Below, piece after piece: positions 9,175-21,104 of a stretch of 64,000 nucleotides of DNA. The DNA is from Salvia splendens. Lineage: Eukaryota; Streptophyta; Magnoliopsida; Lamiales; Lamiaceae. Within the stretch, counting starts at the first letter, position 1, and each line of letters starts with the position of its first letter. A program made the position numbers and the translations under genes. The notes beneath the pieces are model-generated. The model was not told the DNA's origin and did not search any database. It worked only from the letters and a program-made list of their open reading frames with translations. The DNA is taken from contig NC_056035.1 of assembly GCF_004379255.2 (NCBI RefSeq), positions 20,295,902 through 20,359,901 on the forward strand, in the 5' to 3' direction.

Positions 9175-12100
9175 CTAGGGCTTCACTAAAATTTCATTTA
9201 CATAGTTCAGAACTCCTTCAATATTAACTGTCCACGCCACAGACACGGGGGAGAACTCCGTCCATGGGTTGCTCGTATTCCAGCTGCGTTCAATAATTTC
9301 GACACAATCAGATAACCTCACAAAGAATGCATTTTTAAGTTGCAAAAAAACAAAGAACAAAGAGGCGACGTACTTCTTTAGTCCTTGATCCATTATGGTA
9401 TGGCCGACGCAGATGCCCTGTGTCTCGACCCTTACAACTCCCTTCTTGAATGTAAAAAGATCAGGTCTCACTAGTGCAACGAAACTAACAGGATCATGCA
9501 GGAAAATTCCTGTGTAAAAATGAATTTCTGATGTCAGAAGGAAACTCAATTATGAATTCTAATTTGTGTGCTATAACTGAAGGATTACCGTAAACTCCAT
9601 CAGATTTAACATGCCAGTCGCGGTAAAACTTGCACATATCGCATATAAGTTGTGCATGCCTTCCACTCGACTTCCTTAGCTCTTCAAGGTGCATGTCTGA
9701 AGACGAGATGTTCAAATGGGATGTTACTTGTATAGTATATAATGGAACAGTGAGATAGTTGGAGCTTTAGTTGATATTTAGAGAGGTATCGGAACCTGTC
9801 AGTTTGACTTGCGTTGTGATGTTTATGCCAACAACATCGATATTAGCCCCAGAAGTGAACACAACATCTGCTGCTTCTGGATCTCCATATATCTGTTAAT
9901 CACATAGGAGCAAATCAAATAAATAGAAGACAGAATTTACATACATCAAAATAACTCGATTCCACATTAGCCTTTATAAACAAATAATAAAAGGAGCTGA
10001 TTACATACATTTGCCTCAGCAGCGGGATTAACATTTCCTAATGCAAAGAAAGCTCCACCAAGTATCACCAGTCTCTTAATTTTACTAGCAAACGACGAGT
10101 CCCTTTTTATAGCCTAAATAGAGGAAAAAGAAGACTTGCTTATAAAGTACCATTGAGCCGATCAGAACATTCGTGGATCAATGACAAATAGATCGCTTAC
10201 CAAAGCAATATTTGTTAGAGGTCCCAAAGCAAGTATAGAGACTTCACCAGGAAATTCAGAAACCTTATCGACCAAAAATTCAGGCGCAGATTTGTCACAT
10301 TTCCCAGATTGGGGAGGATCGAGGAAAATGTTCCCCAATCCATCTGATCCATGGACAAAGTCAGCAATGCGTGGCTTTCCTCTCTGAATCAGATTTCATT
10401 ATGGTCAGGCTGTTGAGCATATTATAACATTAATATAAAAAATAACATCAAAGCATACTTTGTGAATCGGTGATCACTGGCAATTCACAGAGTATGACAG
10501 TCACAGATATTGAGTCAATTTATGTTACACGAGATATAGTTGTAAAATGGAGGCTGACACCCCACCTTTTCCCAACAGAGAGCTTCAGGAAAACAGACGT
10601 GTACTAAACAGTTCCACACTAACTACTTGGTCACAAGACAGTCCCGTTCCATTTGAGCTTTCTTAAACATGAATAATAAAGTAATATATGGCATCAATCC
10701 CAGTCTCAGCTCCGCGTTTAGGATTTTGGCTGTTCTAACCTCAAATTAGCTTAAGACCAAATGGTATAAGAGACTACATGTCAAGTAAGAGAAAAAATAA
10801 ACAACACTTAAAGATGTAGCGTGATGGGGGGGGGGGGGGGAATTGAATTCAAACAGTAACACATTCAAAGTAGCTACTATTAAATAAAAATGCAAAATGA
10901 AACCTCAAATATTGTGAATTTGATACTAAGATGGTAAATCACTGAATCACATAAAAATGAAGCCATATTTTACCTTTAATGGCTCAAAACTACCCTCTGC
11001 AACTGGAACATCTGAACGTCCGGCAATCTCACACTATCATTTTGCACAACAAATAGTTATCGGTCACGAACACGTCCAAAACATAAGGTACTTAAGCATA
11101 CACCCAAGAAGGATAATGACCCTAAACCCATGATGGGACATACCAGAAGCAATGCATTATGGGTTGCAGCCTCTGTATTGACATTGCCAAATACTGTTGT
11201 TAATCCTAATATATCCAATTCAGGTGACTGAAATGCCATTATTATCGCCATGCTATCATCTGAAATTCAATATAACATCCTTTGTTACAACACTGTTACA
11301 GTTCAGTAGGCAGCAAGCCGTCGAGCGCTCAAATTAAAGAACCATCTGAATCTTGGACCTTTTACATAAATAAGTGTGCATTCTCCATGATCCCCCTACT
11401 TACTTAAGAAGAGGAAGCTTGAATTTCAGAAATTAAAACAAAGGTCTGATTGTTATACATACTTGTGAAGTTGTGCTCGCACAACATAGACCAATATCTA
11501 ACTGCTTGACATGAGCCGTATGCTATAATCTATACATGTGCAGGCCTAAATCAACTAAAACTCAATATCATAATGAGTTGTTGTTCAATATGCAAGATTG
11601 TATCTTGAGATTAAATATGCAGTGTGTTTGGTTCATGAGATTGAATCCCACGACTCAATGAGAGTGTTTGGTTTGCAAGATTGTATCCCGGGATTAAATA
11701 TGTAGTGTGTTTGGTTCATGAGATTCAATTACACAACTCAATGATGGATAATCATGGGATAGTTAGTCATAGCTCAACCCCTATGACTAAAATAATCTCA
11801 CCACTCAATCCTTAATTACATCTTAGTACTCCCTCTGTCCCATTAGAAATGAAACATTTTCCTTTTTGGTCTGTCCCATTAAAAATGAAACGTTTCTAAA
11901 AATGGAAACAATACTCTCTCTACTTTATTTTCTCTCTTACTTTACTCTCTCTTCATTAACTCACAAAACAACACTACATAAAATCCCGTGCCGAAAAGCA
12001 AATGTTGCATATTTAGTGGGACGGAGGGAGTATGATTTTATCTTGAAAACCGAACACTACCTAAATGGATAATCATGTGATAATTGGTCATAGTCAACCC

Positions 12101-12735
12101 CCAAACTAAAATAATCTCACAGCTTAATCCTAGATTATATGTTGCTACTATTTTATCTTAGGAAACCAAACATCACCAAGAGAACACTGAAAGATATAAC
12201 AGATTAGTGCGCTGGAAAGCAGAATTGTGAAGAGATTGTCTCTCAATTTAAATTTACTTAAAGTAGAGATAAATAATTAGGGTTAACATCTCAAAATTGA
12301 ATTAGCAGGAAAAGATTGGGCAAAAAGATGGAATGTTTTAAACTGCTGGTACAAATATCTTCCATCAGATAGATTTGATCTACCCTACATCCACATAGAG
12401 TTCTATCTATCTCTCAGTATCAGTCAGTTCACCTTTTGCAAAGGCGAATTGGACCTCTCTCTCTCTCTCACACACACACACTGACACACACAGATTCAAT
12501 TGGATCAATGCAATCAAAAAGAAGTTTGATACTAATTGTTTGAACCTCAAAATCCGAACTCAGATACGACTGGAAAGATGCCACATTTGGAAGACGCACA
12601 ACATCGACAAAAAGGCATCGAATAGCAGAATCAAACAGTAGCGGGGCTGAGAATCTAACCAATGCCGGGATCGGTGTCAATGATAAGCTTTTCACGCTTC
12701 GTCGAACAGCAATTTCCAGAAATCACGCTCGACAT
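9175..12735 (-). CDS. URH2: uridine/inosine nucleosidase (nucleoside hydrolase)
   Basis: Nine exons: 12660-12735, 11144-11259, 10974-11033, 10201-10383, 10009-10113, 9796-9892, 9589-9696, 9374-9509, 9175-9283. All have GT-AG borders and together make 990 nt, or 329 aa, normal for the family. It belongs to the inosine-uridine-preferring nucleoside hydrolases, which hydrolyse the N-glycosidic bond of ribonucleosides in purine/pyrimidine salvage, probably in the cytosol. The Ca-binding DTDPGIDD signature is at residues 20-27, split across the exon 1/2 junction. Other hallmarks are ILGLTTVFGNV, IADFVHGSDGLGN, ALGPLTNIAL, VILGGAFFALGNVNPAAEAN (161-180) and the C-terminal LHDPVSF (about 252-258) carrying the conserved His and Asp. 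It matches the Arabidopsis URH2 type better than URH1 (DMCKFYRDWHVKSDGVYG, VRVETQGICVGHT). No lesions. A TATA box lies at 12808-12816. Confidence 0.96.
10828..10841. repeat. poly-G run in URH2 intron 3
   Basis: A run of about 14 G on the plus strand (poly-C in the transcript), within the intron between exons at 10974-11033 and 10201-10383. Confidence 0.8.
11580..11745. repeat. tandem repeat, about 80-bp unit, in URH2 intron 1
   Basis: Two adjacent copies of a unit containing GCAAGATTGTAT, GATTAAATATG, AGTGTGTTTGGTTCATGAGATT and ACTCAATGA. A third diverged remnant follows near 12062-12170 (GGATAATCATGTGATAATTGGTCATAG), on the other side of the Stowaway element. The whole resembles an old repeat split by that MITE. 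Confidence 0.7.
11829..12030. mobile_element. Stowaway MITE in URH2 intron 1
   Basis: 202 bp with TA on each side. Left end CTCCCTCTGTCCCATTAGAA, right end TTTAGTGGGACGGAGGGAG. It is a clean full-length copy and a useful reference for judging nested copies elsewhere in the window. Confidence 0.9.
12450..12492. repeat. CT/CA microsatellite in URH2 intron 1
   Basis: A (CT)n run followed by (CA)n, near the 5' end of intron 1. Confidence 0.8.
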
Positions 12736-12807
12736 CACCACTGTTTTTGGCGGATTCGATTGAAACTATAAAATTGAAAAGTGAAATCTCTGAATAAAAC
12801 TTGGAGA

Positions 12808-12816
12808 TTATATATA
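12808..12816 (-). promoter_or_regulatory. TATA box of URH2
   Basis: Minus strand reads CTTATATATAATC about 75 bp upstream of the ATG at 12735. Confidence 0.55.
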
Positions 12817-13259
12817 AGCGTTAAGGATTTGGAAGATCTCGCAATTGAAAAGTATAATAAGAAAAAAAAAAAGATAAAATGCACAGCTAAAGAGTCAGCT
12901 GTAATTCTGAGGGTGTGTAGATTAGAAACGTATCATTATTCGTAACGCCATGTGATCCATTATTCATATGAAAACAATTCTTTATTTATATGTTGTTGGG
13001 ACATGTGGCAGTTTCTGATTAGCTTTTCTGGTTATTCGATTTTATGCTTCTTGTTTATAAAACTTTGTGGCCTAGAAATTTGTGTTTAATAATTCCGTTG
13101 TCTCTACAATGCGTACAGTCGTTTTTCCTGAAAAAAACAATTTAATTTAGGCTTGGGCTGGTTACATCATCTAAATAAATGATCAATTTTATAAAATCGA
13201 AGCACAAAGAATTGAAGTAGGAATTGGGGGTTTGATGATGAGATCAATAAGGAGATCTG

Positions 13260-13449
13260 TTATTTAGTTGGTTTAATAATCTCCACGTATATGGGCATCA
13301 CTCCGAGTCCGTCCCAAAGGTACTTGGTCACGACGAATTCGTTGTCTGGCCACAATTCTGAGCCGTTTGAGTTTCCATTGAAAGCACCAATGATACGGAT
13401 CAAACGGAAGAACTCAACCCTAAAGACTCTCGTGTTAGGAAAGACAACT
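13260..13449 (-). other. unrecognised open stretch, possible gene fragment
   Basis: About 63 codons open on the minus strand, ending in TAA at 13260. The composition looks protein-like (FFRLIRIIGAF, ELWPDNEFVVTKYLWDG, LGVMP) and the GC content is above its surroundings. I see no start codon in frame after an upstream stop, and no clear splice partner. I do not recognise the family. It may be a terminal exon or a captured gene fragment. Confidence 0.3.
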
Positions 13450-13537
13450 CATTTAGTCTATATACTTCACTCAAGTTGTTCTCACAACCGATATGGGATA
13501 TTGAATCCGTAACAGTGGCCTACAACTACATAAACAA

Positions 13538-13860
13538 GAGCATCCACAATGGGATAGGGGTTATGCCACGGAGGCGGCACCATTCGTTGTAGGGGCGAGC
13601 GACGGGATTGGGGGTGGGTATTGGGAATGGTGGGCGGAACGTGCTCTACTCATCGCCCTGAGCATGATGCCTGGCGGGGTAGTTTTTTAATCTTCTTACT
13701 CCAGATTCAAAATTCAAAACTCTATGTTAAAATAATGAATAATGCAAATTAATGTGAGATGCATGGCTAGATGATTGATCTATTACAAAAGAGGGGAGAT
13801 GATTTAACGGAGGGATGTATGGCTAGAGGGATAAGACGAGTCTCCCAATTGTGGATGCTC
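13538..13860. mobile_element. Harbinger-like MITE
   Basis: About 323 bp with inverted ends GAGCATCCACAATGGGA and CCCAATTGTGGATGCTC, followed by TAA. The ends match the GAGCATCC(A/G)CAATAG-type termini of the PIF/Harbinger elements at 36560-36863 and 55362-57280. The interior is GC-rich and non-coding. Confidence 0.75.
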
Positions 13861-14887
13861 TAAAATGTTGTTGGATGGGGAATTTCAACAATTTTGAAAA
13901 TATTTAGGAATATATTTGTAATTTTATAACTAAATAATACGTTTATAAAAATATTTTTAACAAATTAGCTATATTAGAGAATTTGAAAATTCTATATGAA
14001 TTGAACGATTTAATTGGTGGAATAGTGAGGCATTGTCAATTGGCTTTTCGCACGAAAAATATGTATGGTCGCATTCAACGGCCTAACTTTGAGGAATGTA
14101 GACTGAATTTGGTAAATTGCAATTGCAATTGCAATTCCAATTCCAATTCCAATTGTGTAAAATAGTAAGGCATGTGGGTCAAGAGAAATAGGCTGTTACG
14201 TATCTTTTTGTCGATCAATTTTAACAGATAAGAGCAAATTTAAAACACTCCGTTCACGTGTATGCACTTGAATATTTCTAATTATAAACAAAGTCTCTTT
14301 TTTCTTTTAAAGAAACCAGAATAAATCCTATGCCCACCCAAGGATAATTAAAAAACGACCCATGTAAGTGGCACAAACAGTAAAAGGAGGATTAAAATGT
14401 TCCATTTTTTTTATATAAACTTCATATGTGGCTTCTAATAGTATTAAATTCATAGTGGAATGAAATCAACAAAATCGAAACTAGACAAATATCATCAAAA
14501 ATACTATATGAGTATAGGTTCTCATGCGGCTGTGGCGACCATTTACCAATATTTGACATAAAAACCTAATCCCACAATTCCTTACTCATGCCTACCTACA
14601 TATTGGAGTACAAATTTACAAAATGCTCTTTTCATAATTGACAAAAAAGAAACCTTACTCCTTTCAAAGTAACATTTCTTCCTCTGAGCATTGTTTTTTT
14701 CTTCATTTGCTGTTCCTGTTTTTCAAATTCACAGGGTTACAAGCACAACATATCTCTGCCCCAACTGACCTGCATAAGCCAAACAGAATTCATTCTGTAA
14801 CATGATAATATAACAGATAATAAAGCTTCAGCTATACTATTTCCGTTAGGGTAATACCAAACGACAAACTTTGGCTCCGGTAATTTC
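13861..14887. other. intergenic and TAF12b 3' region
   Basis: AT-rich DNA with an (AATTGC/AATTCC)n short repeat at 14116-14154. The right part (from about 14650) probably holds the TAF12b 3' UTR. No other gene. Confidence 0.5.
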
Positions 14888-17800
14888 TCATGCAGCTTCA
14901 CGTATTTTAGGATTTGGAGGAGAGCTAATGGTATTGGCAGGTCCTTTTGACAGATGACCTTTTGCACTCCCGGATGCTCCGCTTGTGTTCTTACTGAATA
15001 TGGTTTCAGCAGCTGACATTGACTTTTTTACCTGCAAAGAGAAGAACCAGCACATAGAAAGTTCAACAAATCACAAAATAAAACGATTACCACATTTAGT
15101 ATCAGTCTCGACGCATTCACTCTACTGCTAATTATAGAATTATGGTGACACTTTCATGCAGTAAACTGTAAACATGAAAATAAAGATGCAAAAAACTTAC
15201 AGCAGCAAGCCTCTCCCTGTGTAGCTCATTGACATGCTGGGGACAGATGTAGTATGTTAGAAAACAATCAACCTTTTGTACTGAACATACAACTAAAGAC
15301 CAATTTACACTTATAGAAACTAAATTATATACTAAATCTTACTGGTTTCTTGAACATCCTTATCTCATCTCCGCCGAACCCAGGGAGAGCCATATTCCAA
15401 TTTCTTTCTGATTCCAGATACAAATAGAATTTTAGTACTCCCTGAGAAGGAACTTAAAAAGTACACATGAAAACTAACCCAGATGCAGGAGTATGTCTTT
15501 TGCTTCTAAAGTGGAAGATTTTCGGTGTTTCGCCAACAAGCAACCAAATGTTGTAATCTGTTATTTAGCATTCAAATAAGAATGAAAAAGGAATGAGAGC
15601 AAATCTAAGTTACACAACAATGGTTCATGAATTGTGTTTTGACTTTTGTGTCATAAAACGATACTTCTTGAGCAGTAACAATAGATAAGACCCCAAAGTG
15701 AACAAGACCTTGCCATGAGATGAAAATATGAAGACCAGCGTCAGTTCCCTCTAATGCCATTTTGTTATGCACAAGCAAACAACCCCAAATTTTAGACACC
15801 CCCCCCAAACAAAAAAAAGAAATAAATACTCCCTCCGTCCACAACACCCTTACTGTTGACTAATTTTGGTAATGGACCCACATTCCCCTAACTTATCTCA
15901 CTCACATTTTATTACAAAACTAATATATAAAAGTATGACCCACATTCCACTAACTTTTTCAACCCACTTTCCACTACATTTCTTAAAACCCCGAGTCGAG
16001 TCAAACAGCTTCAATTAATGGGAGACGGAAGGAGTAGTATGTAAACGTATATGAGGCTGAATATTCTAAGAGTACTAAATTTCAATGTTATCAAATAGCG
16101 GATATGGCGGCGCCATGACGCTATGGCATGGCGTTCGGTGGTGGAAACGCCATAGCACCATGTCGCTGCCATAGCACCGCCATATCCAACATTTGACAAC
16201 ATTGCGTGTGTACTGCATTTAGGAATAAGGCATTATGCAAGAAACATGGTGGTTAGAGTGGTATATTATGCTTTATTAATTGTTTAAAGTGTTTTAGATG
16301 GTATATTTTTAATATTTTTTAATATTTTAATTATATATAAATATATAAGTATTATTTTATTTATTTATTTTTTGACCGTCATATCCGCCATACTAATACG
16401 CCGTATCCCTGTGGCGGTTTTTAGGCAAACCGCCATAAGCCGCCATACAAGATTGATAACATTGCTAAATTTTACTGGCATGGTATTCTAATAAAAAAAT
16501 TGCATACCTTAACAAAAAAATGAACAGTCTAGACATCTCAAACATTTGAAAGCTAAGAGTAATAAATGAGCAATGTGTGACTGACAACAAAAAAAAACAA
16601 GTTCATCTGACAGGTTCACATAAGACATGCAGAAAGAAAATATTTCCAGGGTTATATACTAGTTACTAGTAGAAGTTTACAACATTCTATTAGCTAGTAA
16701 ATTGTAATGTAGTTTGGTATTAGTGAGAACTGAGAAGCCGGTATAAATCTGAAGTTTCCAACTTACTGATTCCACAAAGTCCTCGGCAATGTCAACTAGA
16801 ATGTCTTCAACTTCAGGATCTAATTTTTCAGATGGATCAATCTGGAGAATTGAAGGAGGGAACAACTTACTCAGCAGTATTTTGATACATAATGCTGACC
16901 ACAGGCTGCTCAGTGGATGACTCAATAATATAACGAAATGGAGTAGTTTTTAAAAACACACTCAGTAGACCCACACAAAAAATTGAATAACCAACAAACA
17001 GAATTTAATTCATTGATGCATAATCCATTAGGATGCAGAAGTAGAGACATGACAGACAAATATCATATTTAAAGAAGAGAACAAGAGCAAGTTCCTAGAA
17101 TTAATAATATGAACCATACAGCACTAGAAAACAAATCAGACGTACCACAGAACCTTAAGTAGCAAGAGTCATTACATACAACATCAAATAATTTGGATGA
17201 CCACAAGCATGAATAAAAAAACAGAAATCAGGACAGACGTCTTTACCTGATTTACAAGCTCCTGAATGCTGCGCTTACTTAAAATCCTGTTGGAAGATTC
17301 TTCAGTATCTGCAGTGGCAGGTTTATAGAGGGCTCCAGGGTGTGATGCACCAGACACGTTCATGCCAAGAGGTGGCCTTTGGGTTCCAATTCCTGGTCCC
17401 CTGCTCATCTGTTGTTGATGAGTAATGGATCGGGGGGGAGGAAATTGTTGGTTAAAATGATCCTGCGCCTGGCCTGAGGCTGATGGTTGTGGGGACTGCT
17501 GGCCGGAACCAATTGTCTGTTGTTGCGGGGTAGTAGGCATGTGATGGTGATGCTGCTGCGTAATGTGGGATCTCGGTTGAAATGATTGAGGGCTTGTCTG
17601 AGGCCGAAGAGACGGGGTTGGTAGAGGAGGTTTTCCTTGGGTTCCAGAAGACAGCCATGGCTGGTTCTGGGTCTGTGGACTTTGAGAACTACTCGGTGAT
17701 AGTACCCCAGGAGATCCAAGTGAGGAAACTCTGAGCATGCCATGTCCTTGAAAATTCTGATACAAACCAATAACAATGTACGAGGCAATGAGCATGGTTT

Positions 17801-19123
17801 ATTTTTAATTTGAAAGCTTCAATCAACACACATTTTGGTTCTGTCACGAATAAAAAATTCTGGAGATGGCAAGCTTCAATCAATCAGCACTGATACAACA
17901 TTACCAAGCATTACACACGGCTGAAATAACAAAGTCGCATACAATTCAAAACAGAAACTTTTCAAAGCAAAAGAGACGAGACATATGAGTAGAAGGTGGA
18001 GCATACACAAGTCATTCAATTGGTACAAGAGCCTTTGCCATCACAGGAGCCACTCTATTGCAAAACACAATATCTCTCATTACACAATGCCAACAACACA
18101 AGCAAAATATAAGCAGAACAGAAGATTTGACCTACAAATACAAAAATTCCCAAGTCACAAGGGTTGTGCAAAACACATTAGTAAAGCAAACCTCAAGCAA
18201 AAGCTGCACAAGGCGTGAAGTTTTCAAGAACAACAATTACACACAACAAACAATAAGGATAAGTTGTCCAGAGCATAGTAGAAACATTATTTATCTTGTA
18301 CTAGTAAATAATCAGGCATCATAAAATAGAATATAATCAGTTTCTTTTCTCTATCACTACCAATGACAGAGTATGTTAGCGACCTGTGCAGCAGGAGACT
18401 GGTTCGTCGGGCTCGATTGCGGTCTAAGAGATGACTGTGAAGGCCTCAGCTGATTCGAAGACACGCCTGCGGGACGCATTGAAGACGAGGCGCCCAGTGC
18501 ACCCGTCATTCCCATTCCTTGCACCGGCTGCCTTATCTGTAGTACAAACAAGGCCGATAATCACCAAATTCCCCAATTGCATAAACAAAATAGTGGCATG
18601 ATCAATTGAACACCGCAAAGTATGAAAAGGGGGAAAATACATTGCGTTGGAGCCCTAGGTAAAAGTAATTCAATGTTTAACAAATAAGCAGGAATTAAAC
18701 CTGAGGCTGCTGAGCGTAAGCGGGAGGAGTGTGTGAGGAGAACGAGGCAGGCGAAGGGGGGCCGGTGGAGGGGCTATGAGCAGGGACTCCGATCGCCATT
18801 CCAGGGCGAGGCGGTGGCGGAGCGGAAATCGAAGAGGATATTGAGGCGGAAGAAGCAGGCATGGGCGGAGACGGGAGGGAGAAGTGAGAGTAGGGCGGCT
18901 GCTGCCATGGCCGGGTGTTAAACGGCGGCCTTGTTTGGGAATTGCTAGATTGTGTCGCGGCAGGAGGTTTTAGGGATGGCGTGGGGTTTGAAGATGTGAA
19001 TGAAGTGGTAATGGTGGTGGTGGTGTTTGCTGGGGCGGCGGATGTGACGGAAGAGGTGGCGGTTGTAGTTTGCGACGGCGGCGGCGGGTCGGTGGGTTGA
19101 GGAGTGGAAGGCGTTTGATCCAT
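14888..19123 (-). CDS. TAF12B: TFIID/SAGA subunit TAF12b
   Basis: Eight exons: 18701-19123, 18384-18536, 17247-17756, 16767-16841, 15479-15557, 15343-15407, 15201-15236, 14888-15031. The sum is 1485 nt, or 494 aa. TAF12 pairs with TAF4-type partners through an H2B-like histone fold in the nuclear TFIID and SAGA complexes; plant TAF12b (EER4) is also linked to ethylene and cytokinin responses. The first about 350 residues are a low-complexity Ser/Thr/Pro/Gln-rich activator-like region, with a His run (HHHH) in exon 3. The histone fold (about 350-425) runs [68 protein letters not shown]. It is followed by the conserved PGFGGDEIR and ELHRERLAA segments. The start at 19123 opens [12 protein letters not shown]. 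Introns 4 and 5 are enlarged by MITEs. No lesions. Confidence 0.96.
15829..16034. mobile_element. Stowaway MITE in TAF12b intron 4
   Basis: 206 bp between TA dinucleotides. Left end CTCCCTCCGTCCACAACAC; right end GGGAGACGGAAGGAG. The interior (CCCACATTCC..CTAACTT) matches the inner nested copy at 26881-27133. Confidence 0.85.
16083..16464. mobile_element. hAT-type MITE in TAF12b intron 4
   Basis: 382 bp with inverted ends CAATGTTATCAA and TTGATAACATTG. Exact 8-bp target duplication CTAAATTT (16075-16082 and 16465-16472). The subterminal regions are rich in GGCGG/CCGCC-type motifs (GCGGATATGGCGGCGCC, CCGCCATATCC) in both orientations. Confidence 0.9.
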
Positions 19124-19199
19124 TGAATCGAAAGGGGGGAAATTGCGACGGAGGTGAGTGAAGGCAAACATATAAAAGGGGGGAATTACAGTTTCAATA

Positions 19200-19585
19200 T
19201 TTTTATTATAAATATTTTTTGTTTTAGTATTTACTTATTAAATTAATTTGACTAGTTGTAAAATGAATTTGGATTCACCATTTTCCACGCTCACAAAAAC
19301 AAAAATGTTATCAAAAGGGAATTTATTGCTACAAATTGCAATTCATGAGAAAATGAGGTATTTGTTGAAAGTAGGGCTGGTTCATCTGGTCGATTTGGTT
19401 GTTCAATTAATTGGTTAATCGATTAAATTTTTTATGTAATCGAACTGACTTGCTAATCAGTTAGTCTATTAACTGATCGGTTAAAACCGATTGTTAGTCG
19501 GTTAACTGATTTATAACCGTAATAAAAGGTTTGCAGAGATGTGACTGGTCCTAATTTAGTCTGTTAACCGATAGAGACCACCATG
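19200..19585. other. TAF12b upstream region
   Basis: AT-rich promoter side, then a GGTTAATCGATT/AATCGGTTAAC-rich stretch (19365-19575) that looks like one end of a degraded repeat beginning GTAGGGCTGGTTCATC. No gene. Confidence 0.4.
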
Positions 19586-20136
19586 CAGCGACGGAACTAC
19601 ATAGTGCCAAGCCCCCGCGCCAGCGGGGGCTTAGCCGGAACCAAATGCAGATTACCCCTTACACGTCTGTCCTCCGCCCCAGAGAGGGCCTGCACTCCAG
19701 CCGTTCAGAGTCTTCAGACTTGAGCGTCGCCGATACTCTGAATCTGAAAATTGAAAAATGAAGAAGAGAAGACTTGGGCCTAATAGTTTTGGGCTATTTA
19801 TTTGATTGTTGGGCTACATTTTAATTTTGGGCTATAATACCATTTATATACTTCCGCCTTTTTAGTAATATAAACTTATTTTCTAGTCAAATCTAATTAA
19901 AGTAACGACTAATTTTTCAATTAATTTGAATAAATTTTTTTTTAAGTTGAGGCTCTGAACTTTATTTAACGATCTGATTCAGAAATACTCCAATTTTAGT
20001 AATTATGAAATTAATATATGAATTATAATTTGTTTTTATGGATTCTGAAAATAATTAGTTATATATTTGTGTTGTAATTTATGTTCTATGATGTGTATGA
20101 ATTTGATAATATATATTTATTGAACTTTTATTTATT

Positions 20137-20172
<36 letters not shown>

Positions 20173-20177
20173 TATTA

Positions 20178-20543
20178 CTCTTTTCGTCCCATTAAATATG
20201 AAACGTTTGTTTTTCAGTACAAGATTTTATGTATTGTTGTTTTGTGAGTTAATAAAGTAAGAAAGATGTGCATTTCGGCACATGATTTTATGTAGTGTTG
20301 TTTTGTGAGTTCACAACCCGCTGGGAGACTTTCGGCCTTAATTTGCCAGTCTGGTCGAGCAGGATTAATCCGATTCCACCGAAAGTGGGTTCGGAATGGT
20401 CAAACCAAAAAAAAAGGATAGAGAATAAAGTAAGAGAGATGAAAAAAAGTAGAGATAATGTTATTTCTTTTTTATGAAACGTTTCATTTTTAGTGGGACA
20501 ATCCGAAAATGAAAACATTTTATTTTTAATGGAACAAATGGAG
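20178..20543. mobile_element. Stowaway MITE inside the hAT element
   Basis: Left end CTCTTTTCGTCCCATTAAAT; right end AATGGAACAAATGGAG; TA on each side. At 366 bp it is longer than the usual 200 bp because a GC-richer SINE-like segment (20308-20415) interrupts it. Confidence 0.75.
20308..20415 (+). mobile_element. SINE 3' fragment
   Basis: A GC-richer block (ACAACCCGCTGGGAGACTTT ... GGTTCGGAATGGTCAAACC) ending in a run of nine A and breaking the Stowaway sequence. It resembles the 3' portion of a tRNA-derived SINE with a poly-A tail. Pol III promoter boxes are absent, so it is 5'-truncated. Confidence 0.5.
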
Positions 20544-20620
20544 TAGTATTATTTAAAGTTTAGCACCGGCTTATTCGAATTCCTGGTTCCGTCACTGCCA
20601 CCATGCGGCTAATGTGTGTG

Positions 20621-20820
20621 GCGGAGATGTGACTGGCCTCAGCCTTCCGCCTAGTTTGGTGGTTGTAGGAGGGCGTGATCCGCTGCAGGATTGGCAGAGA
20701 CGGTATGTTGAGTGGTTGAGGACTTGTGGGAAACGAGTTGTGGTGGTTGACTGTCCTATCCTACTGCATCCTTTCTCTACATTTCTGGAACTGCCTGAGT
20801 TTGATCAGTTGCTAAAAATA
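20621..20820 (+). pseudogene. carboxylesterase (alpha/beta hydrolase) fragment
   Basis: About 65 codons of a plant CXE/GID1-like carboxylesterase, covering the segment with the catalytic Asp and His. Visible pieces are PPSLVVVGGRDPLQDWQRRY, EWLRTCGK and HPFSTFLELPEFDQLL; in intact relatives this is followed by the end of the protein. The HGG/oxyanion region and the GXSXG nucleophile region are absent. Upstream the sequence runs into the hAT element's target site (CCACCATG). The His lies in LLHPF where family members have a xHAF-type motif. It is a relic or a captured fragment, not a working gene. Confidence 0.75.
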
Positions 20821-20829
20821 TATCCTATT

Positions 20830-21104
20830 TTTTGTAACTTCTTTCTGTCCACATTCTTCACTAATAATGTTATAATTACTTTTTCTTTCTATCTCTTTTA
20901 GTTTACCAATTGTGCATTAATTTCTATATTGTTCCAAATGTTTATATTTTTGTGGGATGGAGGGAGACTAGTTTTTCATTGCGTGATTTGTAGAGTATCA
21001 CCATACGTCCTTCTTCAGCATAATACATATAAGTTCATTTAATGTGATTCATCATCTTGCTAAATCAAATATTCTCAATTGATCATATTTAGAAAGTTTT
21101 TCTA
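20830..21104. other. intergenic between carboxylesterase fragment and transporter
   Basis: AT-rich, including GTTTATATTTTTGTGGGATGGAGGGAGACTAG near 20940, a solitary Stowaway-like end. No gene. Confidence 0.45.

Larger units (their letters stand above)
19586..20597. mobile_element. hAT-type element carrying nested insertions
   Basis: 1012 bp with ends CAGCGACGGAACTAC and GGTTCCGTCACTG. Exact 8-bp duplication CCACCATG (19578-19585 and 20598-20605). It has no transposase frame. Near its right end it contains a Stowaway (20178-20543), which itself holds a SINE piece. Confidence 0.85.

Noticed and set aside
18915..19100. Gly/Val-rich plus-strand frame
   Set aside because: Antisense shadow of the Ser/Thr/Pro-rich first exon of TAF12b.
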